64,000 bases of DNA, taken from positions 930,001 to 994,000 of the forward strand of contig JANVFP010000017.1 in the NCBI GenBank assembly GCA_027919835.1. The letters are read 5' to 3'. Numbering within the stretch: the stretch's first letter is position 1; the number at the start of each line of letters is the position of its first letter. Below are positions 57,601-64,000 of the stretch, piece by piece. A program made the position numbers and the translations under genes. A model generated the notes under the pieces. It saw only the letters and a program-made list of their open reading frames with translations. It ran no database searches and was not told the DNA's origin. Origin of the DNA: Lentinula raphanica. Its lineage: Eukaryota; Basidiomycota; Agaricomycetes; Agaricales; Omphalotaceae.

Positions 57601-57929
57601 AAAGGTTTCGATAGTTCTTTGTCGAGTTCGCATTCCGAGCTTGCTCTCGACAGGACATCAAGTTCGTCTTCGTCACTGTCCGAAATATCGATTGGGCTCT
57701 TTCGCTGATTAGATATAAAACCGCGTTTCGCGCGTCCTTTGTCGTTCCAACGACCTGTAGAGGGTTCATTGGAGTTTTGGGAGCTCTTCGACGCGAAACC
57801 TGATGAACCAAAATCCTGGGCAAGTTGGCCGGTGCGAATTCGTGTGTTGGATGGGCGGGTAATACGCAAAGTTGAATCGGATTCGATAGTGGTTCCTCTA
57901 TGAGAGGATTCTGCCATCAATTTCTCCAT
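54691..57929 (-). CDS. Large disordered nuclear-type protein with RTC4 domain
   Basis: Start MEKLMAESSHRGTTIES. The first ~430 residues are low-complexity, Ser/Pro/Lys-rich, with basic clusters (KPLSKASSESRKSPRKAPR, SPLKRQRLNDND) that look like nuclear localisation signals and one SPIDISDSDEDELD stretch resembling a SUMO-interaction motif. A short exon encodes HSSSPPSIHESDDSDDDD. The folded part follows: LCPYCDEPLPPSPTPHLKNL, IVCQRHRFESKILPEAE, WPKSIEWDQIHDRVMRM, then over an intron YLSHFLGISSYGELGSVLI, INRVLLPEVALRLIMEDKSL and TTYGVMMFPED. This matches the RTC4 (restriction of telomere capping 4) domain pattern. The last ~300 residues are again disordered and charged, ending SRSRSKAKAVS. Family role in telomere biology is known only loosely from yeast, so function here is inferred. 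Four exons. Confidence 0.8.
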
Positions 57930-58802
57930 TGTTGGGGAGAGGAATAAGAAAAGTCTAGAGAACGTTTGGGCACGATGTCAAAGTGCTGCGACAAGCATGA
58001 ATTGGTTCACGTGATCATGCATGTTACTCCATCAGGGGCCGGGCGCTTGGAATTAACGCTTGTCGAAAAAATCTCTGAACTCAGTTGCCAATTCGTGTCG
58101 ATTTTGACCTATTTTGACCTACATATGTGTGTTAACAGAGGGAGAAGTTTGATTGGAATTTGGAAGGTAATGCTTTTAAAATTACCTCTCTCTCTCTGAA
58201 GTTTGGTGGGTGTACGGTTGCCCAACTCGAGAACGGTCGAGGCAGCACTGGCACTGGTGCATCCAAGACCAGTGGCATTAGAATATTTCTTCCTCCACTG
58301 ACCTGATCCACAGAACTGATCCCCTTCGGAAGGACGAGGCGGGAGCTCAGCATTAAACACGACGCCCTCGTACACAAGATGGTATTCGACGAGGTCTTTC
58401 GCTGATCAACGAGCATCAACGAGCTCCATTGGCTGCAAACTGTCACACAAGAATAGCACTGACGAATGACCAATCAGCGAGTTCAATAACTGAATTTGTA
58501 GACGGGATCAACAGTTTTTATCTCACTGGCAGCATAAACTGAAAACATGCTTTATGCTCATGCGAGCCTATGGTTGGTTCTTCAATGAACTGCTTCTTAC
58601 CTGAAGCACATGCGATCGGGAGTATACTCTGTGTGTTGTCGTAGCTATTCTAGGCTCGGATACCCACAGCTACTTACGAAGTACATCTTCCTTGAAATAG
58701 TAACGTCAAAGCGTCTTTTATCATGCCCGATAAAGTAACTCGGAAGTTTAGACAAAACAATATGGTACAGCATGTCAATCGGCGTATGACATCTACATAA
58801 AA
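57930..58802. other. Intergenic stretch with coding-like minus-strand frame
   Basis: Promoter of the RTC4-domain gene on the left. At about 58200-58410 the minus strand reads AKDLVEYHLVYEGVVFNAEL, PPRPSEGDQFCGSGQWRKKY and ASTVLELGNRTPTKL. The composition looks like real protein, but there are no start, partner exons or family match, so it may be a gene remnant. A short CT repeat (58185-58197) follows it. The rest is the 3' flank of ARG1. Confidence 0.35.
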
Positions 58803-60517
58803 TTAAACCCGGCTGCCATACACGTCCTTGGGGGTAACACCCGCCTGGCCCTTGGCAATGTTAGCCTGTGCCCATCTGTTGAAACAAATTGTTAAAAAGT
58901 GAGAACGACCTCAGAGAATACGCTTACTTTTTGATTCGGATTGATTCAATGGCAATGAATCCAGTTGTGTCAGAAGGCTCAAATCCACCGAGCTCGTCCA
59001 TGGAGGCCTGTTGTTCATCGTAGAGCCCCTATATGAAATAAGAACATTCAGCTCACAGAGACTTTGATCAGAAAGCGAACAAACCTCGGAGCTTTCTCGT
59101 CCTTCAACAATAACATTACCCTTGTAGAGCTTGAGCTTCACAACTCCGTTGACGGTTCGTTGACTGGCCGGAATGGCAGCAGTGATGAATTCCCGTTCAG
59201 GAGTGAAGAAATGGCCATTATATAAGATCTTGCTGAACTCTATGGTAACGAACTGATCACGAAGGGCACGAACGTTCCTGTCAAGAGTAAGACCCTCCAG
59301 ATCGATATGTGCCGCTCGCAAGATAGTAGCTCCAGGGGACTCGTAGCATCCCCGAGATTTCACACCGATGAAGCGGTTCTCGACGATATCAATACGACCA
59401 ATGCCATGTTTTCGGCCTAGCGCGTTAAGAGCAAGGAAGATGTCGACTGGGTCAGTGTGAACTTTACTTGATTCCGGAACAGTGACTTTCACAGGTAGAC
59501 CAGCATTGAATTCAATCGTGATTTGCTCGGGTGTCTGTGGGGCATTTTCAGGGGAGGTGGTAAGTTTCCACATGTCGGCGGGAGGTGTGGTGTTGGGATC
59601 TTCTAGGATACCAGCTTCGTAGGAGATATGGAAGAGGTTTTCGTCCGTTGACCATGGTTTGGCGGTAGTTTGAGCGACTGGGATAGATTTTTCGGCAGCG
59701 TATGCCAGTAGATCTTTGCGACCTGCGAATCGATGGTAGAATTCTAAAGTTGAAATGGGTTGAGCGTTGAGAAATACGTAAATGTGTTGTATTGCGCACC
59801 AGGAATTCGCCATGGGGCAATGACTTTGATGTCGGGTTTCAAACCGTAAAAAGCAAGCTCGAAACGAACTTGATCGTTTCCCTTTCCAGTACATCCATGC
59901 GATACAAAGCTGATGGTGAGTGGAAACATCAGCAGTCGTTCGATCGAGAAAAGACGTTCCTCACTCGCAACCTTCCCGATCTGCAACTGCAATCATGCCA
60001 CGAGCGATCACTGGTCGAGCTAGTGAAGTGCCGAGAAGATAAACATTCTGATACAGGTGTTGGATCATATTTGCGAATCGATAGATGAAAGACCGATATA
60101 CCTCATAGATACAGTTGGCTTGTACTGCGGGATAAATGAGTTCGTTGACGAATTCCCGTTTCATGTCCTGTAAGATTTGCGTTATGATAGGAACTGGACA
60201 TATGAGCTACCAAAACGACTTGCCTCTAAGAAAAATTTCTTGGCCCCGACCTTCAGGGCTTTCTTTTCCGCAGCGGCAAAATCCTATGAAGCCTTGCTTA
60301 GGGTTATCAGTATCCATCTCAATTGATTGCTAACCTCCTCTTGGCCGACATCTGCCATGAAGGCATAGACTTCATAACCTTGTTCAATTAACCAGGCAAG
60401 GATACATGAAGTATCTGTGCAAAGACCAGATAAGTATTGGAAGTGTCTGTGAGCGATCTCGCACAGACCTAGTCCTCCAGAGTATGCAAGAAGTACACGA
60501 CCAGAGGTTGAGGCCAT
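58803..60517 (-). CDS. ARG1: Argininosuccinate synthase
   Basis: Arginine biosynthesis and urea-cycle enzyme condensing citrulline and aspartate with ATP in the cytosol. Start [16 protein letters not shown], joined over an intron to [27 protein letters not shown] is the ATP-pyrophosphatase loop. Then [137 protein letters not shown] and the C-terminus [10 protein letters not shown] to DVYGSRV. The intron after FLE has a GC donor (60223 down to 60168, 56 nt); retaining it would bring a stop. Seven or more introns. Divergent from the RING gene across a ~200-bp shared promoter with a GATA cluster. Confidence 0.96.
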
Positions 60518-60714
60518 TGTGATTGATATCGAGAGTGAAGAAAGATGATTCGAGTCAGAACCGCCGCGGCGCAAACTTTTTTCGTTGCACGTGGCTCGCG
60601 TTTATCTTATCTTATCTGACAGTAATCAATTGATCCGCCAAGCACGTCACACACGCAGTCAGTCTTTGCGGGTTACCTCTCAACTTCCACCTTGAATCTT
60701 CAACCCTTCACAAT
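60518..60714. promoter_or_regulatory. Shared divergent promoter of ARG1 and the RING-protein gene
   Basis: Only 197 bp separate the two start codons, so both genes must use it. At 60601-60617 the plus strand has three overlapping TTATC words (AGATAAGATAAGATAA on the minus strand), a triple GATA site of the kind bound by nitrogen-regulatory GATA factors, which would fit an arginine gene. Confidence 0.6.
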
Positions 60715-62551
60715 ATGAGTATCGCTACCATGAACCCATTCATATCGAACAATGGCGTAGGCAAGCGCTCCAGAACTACGCACACACATCGCAGGGGTTC
60801 AGATGATGTCGTTGCCACTGCTATCACAAACGACAACCCCCGAGCCAGGAATAAATCACGCTCTCCTTCTCGTTCTGCCAGAAACGATGCGGCTAGTGCT
60901 AGTGCTCGCACAGCTGCTGCAAGAAACTTCTTCAACCCTTTCCCCAGAAACAGTGGCGCCACCAGCATCAGACAAAGCACCTCCTCGCATGATTCCGACC
61001 TAATCGACCCCAGTCAACGTTTCAGAACCAGCTTTGCCGTGTCGTCTCAGAGATCTACTAACAGCAGACCGTCCACTCCTGCGGCCTCATCGACCAATAC
61101 GCAAAAGAAAGACAAAGGGAAAGAGCACCACCCCAAATCTCACGGATCCGTGGATGGATCCTTTGCAGGGCCTATTGCGGCTGCAGAATTTGAAAGAATG
61201 AGGAAGGAGATTGAGTCATTGAAGAGTACGGTCAATGAGCAGAAAAAGGGATCAAAGAAGCAAGCCAAGGTACGTTCTTTCCACATTGATCTATCCTCAG
61301 CTAACTCCCTAGCCTAGAAAATTGAAGAACTCAAAGCTGAAATCGCTAATAGTAAAACAGTAAGTCTCTTGCTTATTGTGATCATCATTGATGCGCCCGC
61401 TTAATGTCCACGATCATAGGCCAGGGAGGAACAAGAATCCCAACTTCAGTTATTGAAATCAAAGCATACGCGCGACGAAGAATTGATAGGCGCGTTCGAA
61501 ACATCTCTCACATGCAACATTTGCATGGAGGTCTTGAACAAGCCCTTTTCGTATGTCGTCCCTCTTCCAACGATCTCATACGTGCTCATATCAAAGCATT
61601 TACTTTGTCAGATTGTCGCCATGCGGCCACACATTTTGTATGCAGGACCTACAAGAGTGGTTCCGAAAAGCTCCTCCAACAGACGACGATATGGATGTTG
61701 ACCAAGACGATCCTGACTATCTCTTATATCGTCAGAAAACTTGTCCAGCGTGTCGAGCTATCGTCACAGGTCGACCTTTGCCGGTGTTTCTTGTTAGAGA
61801 TCTCGTTAGCGCTCTGCTCAAGGCAAAATACTCTGGCGGTTCTGCTGGCAACGGCGCCAGCGCAGCCCGGCGAAGTTCTAGCCCATACATCTCTGACGAT
61901 CCATGGGAAGGCCTCTTTGCTGACGAGGACGATGCCAAAGAAGATGGAGAAGACGAGGATGAATCGGATGCCGGAGGCGTGCCATTCGGTTTTCTGTACA
62001 GCGAAACTGATTCGGAAATGGACGTTCACGAAGATGACAGCGAATACGATAGCAATGGTGAACCTGGCGCAGAAGAGGACAACAGCGCCGGTGATGACGA
62101 AGAAGAGGACGGGAGCAGCGAAGGCGACGAAGATTCTAGCGACGAGGTGTACTACATCTCGCCTGACTACGAGGAACCCTATCATCAGTACATGGCAGGA
62201 TCGCCACTGGCTCAACGCGGATGTCCACTTTGGCTCATTTCTACCTACAGAATGCGATATACTGAAAACAATGGCCTTATAGCGCACCTGAATTCCCTGG
62301 ACCCTGATGATGTTGGAATTCCTCCTCACGGCCCTACGAATCGTATGCACCGACTCTTTCTCGGGTGGAACATACGCGATCTCGACATGCATTCGAGCGA
62401 ACTCAATCAGAGACGTTTCATGACACAGACATTGGAAGATTACAGGAGTGTGCCTCACAGGTTTTCTATCCATCAAAGGCCTAATGGTTGCTTGGATGTT
62501 TGGGTCCTTGTCAGAGCTGATCAAGTAGATTACCAGACGGACTCGGAATAG
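60715..62551 (+). CDS. RING-finger protein, probable E3 ubiquitin ligase
   Basis: Start MSIATMNPFISNNGVGKRSR. The first ~155 residues are Ser/Arg-rich and disordered. A coiled coil follows (AAAEFERMRKEIESLKSTV, KKIEELKAEIANSKT, REEQESQLQLLKSKHT). The C3HC4 RING finger is LTCNICMEVLNKPFS/LSPCGHTFCMQDLQEWF, then an insert of acidic residues (DDDMDVDQDD), then CPACRAIVTGRPLPVFLVRD; an intron falls inside the RING after PFS. Next is a long acidic tract (~90 residues of mainly D, E, S and G). A conserved-looking C-terminal part follows (LISTYRMRYTENNGLI, HRLFLGWNIRDLDMHSSELN, FSIHQRPNGCLDVWVLVRAD), ending YQTDSE. The target is unknown. The acidic tract suggests chromatin or basic-protein contacts, which is inference. 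Four exons. Confidence 0.85.
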
Positions 62552-62737
62552 ATCGACGACCGACTTGAGCAGATAGAACAGTACGTGTAATAATAGTCAA
62601 CGTTCAGAACGCTGAACGACCTTCATGAAAGAAATGATTTGTATGTATGTCAATGGATATTATAAAATATGAGACTAAATCGAAGGAACTTCTTAGGACA
62701 TCCAACAGAGCTGTGCGTTGCATTTCGTGAACCACAA

Positions 62738-63954
62738 TCATTCGCAACCTGCTTTCTTCATCGCTTCAATGTTCCAATCCCAGACTTTCTCGCCAAATTC
62801 ATCATCGTAGCATTGCGAGTGAGGGAGTTTGTCCTCGAATTTTCTGGAACGAGAACGACATGCGAGTCAATCTGTGAGTAGGCAGCAAATTGCTCAATGA
62901 AATACGACACGAACGCAAGTGGAATCAGATATGACCCGTTCTTGGAAGGGTCTATGCTATACGTCGTTCCTGCATATAGCTGGGTAAGAGCGCCATACTG
63001 AACTGGTTTGAAAACAACGCGCTAACGTCGACTAAGTGAAGAACACAGCACGACTTGAAAATGTTGGTCATAACCTACATTGAGTATCCACATGACTGGA
63101 CGAGGTATTCCCAGTTCTCTGGTTAAATCTGAGCGAACAGGACCAGGATGAGGAGCTAGGCTCAAAATACTCGGATACCGCCGAGCGAGTTGGCGGGTGA
63201 TTAGGATGGTACCCAGTTTGCTATGCCCATAGCACTCGAAACGAGTGTTTTGAGATCCAACAGTGGGATCATCTAATGGGATTCCAGATTTTGGTGCTTG
63301 CTTTGCCCCGTCCGATGCGGTGTTTATGATACGAACACCACCGAAGGGGGCGAAGTTCTCTATAGTTTGCTCGAGAACAGGAAGAAGATGATATGTGAAA
63401 ACAAAAGGCCCAAACACGTTGACTGCCCATTGCTATCGCACGTAGTAAGTACTATCAGCATGCACATCCAACAAGCGGAAATTTTCACATATTCGTAACC
63501 GTCACTCGAAAGCTTGCCTTTGGGGGTACCCATAACACCAGCATTGTTGTACAGAAGATGTAGAGCACTTTCTTTCCTATTCGACCAACTTCAGTACTTG
63601 TTTCTGACATGCTTCAAGAAGGGTACGTACGTTTTGAAATCTTCGGCAGCGGCTTTTGCACCAGCAGCAGTAGAGAGATCCAACTGTAAGAATGGGATCT
63701 CGGCATCTACCGTCGCAGGATGTGAGGTATGTATTTCATTGATAGCTTGCTCGTATTTCTCCTTCGTTCGGGCAGCGAGATATACCTTTGCGCCCTTTCC
63801 CGCCAGGACTGCTACAGTCTGTTTCCCGATACCACTGTTACCACCTGCTCAGTTCAATCAGCATTCATTTCCTGGAACCTAAGCAATGCAACTCACCAGT
63901 GACAATCGCGACTTTGCCATAGAGGCCTGGTATATCAGATTCAGAAAAAGACAT
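62738..63954 (-). CDS. Short-chain dehydrogenase/reductase
   Basis: NAD(P)-dependent SDR of the retinol-dehydrogenase/WWOX-like group. Start MSFSESDIPGLYGKVAIVT, joined over an intron to GGNSGIGKQTVAVLAGKGA, giving the TGGNSGIG cofactor motif. Then KVYLAARTKEKYEQAINEI, LQLDLSTAAGAKAAAEDFK, LLYNNAGVMGTPKGKL (NNAG), QWAVNVFGPFVFTYHLLPVL, RIINTASDGA (catalytic Ser position), CYGHSKLGTILITRQLARRY (YxxxK) and LAPHPGPVRSDL. Final exons give YGALTQLYAGTTYSIDPSKN, YLIPLAKFEDKLPH and DDEFGEKVWDWNIEAMKKAG, with TGA at 62738-62740. All catalytic residues are present. Substrate unknown. Five or six introns; the start is 46 bp from the window edge, and the gene is convergent with the RING gene (186 bp apart). 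Confidence 0.9.
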
Positions 63955-64000
63955 ACTTATAAGATGTTCGTACGACAGCGGTTGATCCTAGTTACAAGCT

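Noticed and set aside
61404..62282. Plus-strand 292-codon frame overlapping the RING gene
   Set aside because: The alternative frame lacks the Cys/His RING pattern, which is continuous in the other frame after splicing.
61724..62524. Long minus-strand open frame (266 codons)
   Set aside because: Antisense of the acidic RING-protein exon; Val/Phe/Ile-rich artefact of Asp/Glu codons read backwards.
1..64000. Transposons, CRISPR arrays or integrated viral genes
   Set aside because: No reverse transcriptase, transposase, integrase, long terminal repeats, regularly spaced short repeats or capsid-like frames were seen; the repeats found are gene duplications and simple repeats.

Overview
The window is nuclear DNA of a filamentous basidiomycete, most likely an agaricomycete. 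The evidence is very dense short introns (about 50-60 nt, GT-AG with a few GC-AG), very small exons, four copies of the basidiomycete membrane family DUF6533, adenylation-thiolation-reductase (A-T-R) synthetases, an eqolisin-type acid protease, and housekeeping genes of clear fungal type. I saw no operons, CRISPR arrays, tRNA or rRNA genes, or transposon coding regions.

Layout. 1-7.0 kb: the 3' end of an unidentified Ser-rich acidic protein, a small Cys-rich candidate gene, then D-lactate dehydrogenase (DLD1). 7.1-18.9 kb: two tandem, nearly equal-length A-T-R reductase genes on the minus strand. The upstream copy carries a one-base deletion near its C-terminus. An allantoate-permease-type MFS transporter is divergent from it, so the three look like a small metabolite locus. 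20-25 kb: a DUF6533 membrane protein, a phosphatidylserine-decarboxylase-type enzyme, and riboflavin-pathway DHBP synthase (RIB3). 26.8-30 kb: a decayed gene fragment and a tandem pair of paralogous secreted proteins, one with an internally duplicated module and a tail knocked out of frame. 31-39 kb: three more DUF6533 genes. Two of them came from a segmental tandem duplication of about 3.1 kb that left a relic first exon of the next gene between the copies.

39.5-64 kb is mostly ordinary single-copy genes: mannitol-1-phosphate 5-dehydrogenase, an unknown protein, tRNA-dihydrouridine synthase 1, a secreted Ser/Ala-rich protein with two CBM19-like repeats, a histidine acid phosphatase (phytase type), an eqolisin peptidase, an RTC4-domain protein, argininosuccinate synthase (ARG1), a RING E3-type protein divergent from ARG1, and a short-chain dehydrogenase at the right edge.

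What stands out: (i) the tandem A-T-R pair plus transporter; (ii) micro-exons of 6, 7, 9 and 11 nt, each needed to rebuild an invariant family motif; (iii) GC-AG introns; (iv) the DUF6533 array with its relic exon; (v) two genes whose conserved C-termini lie out of frame after homopolymer-associated indels. Coding models were spliced by eye from conserved motifs and splice consensus; no searches or transcripts were available.
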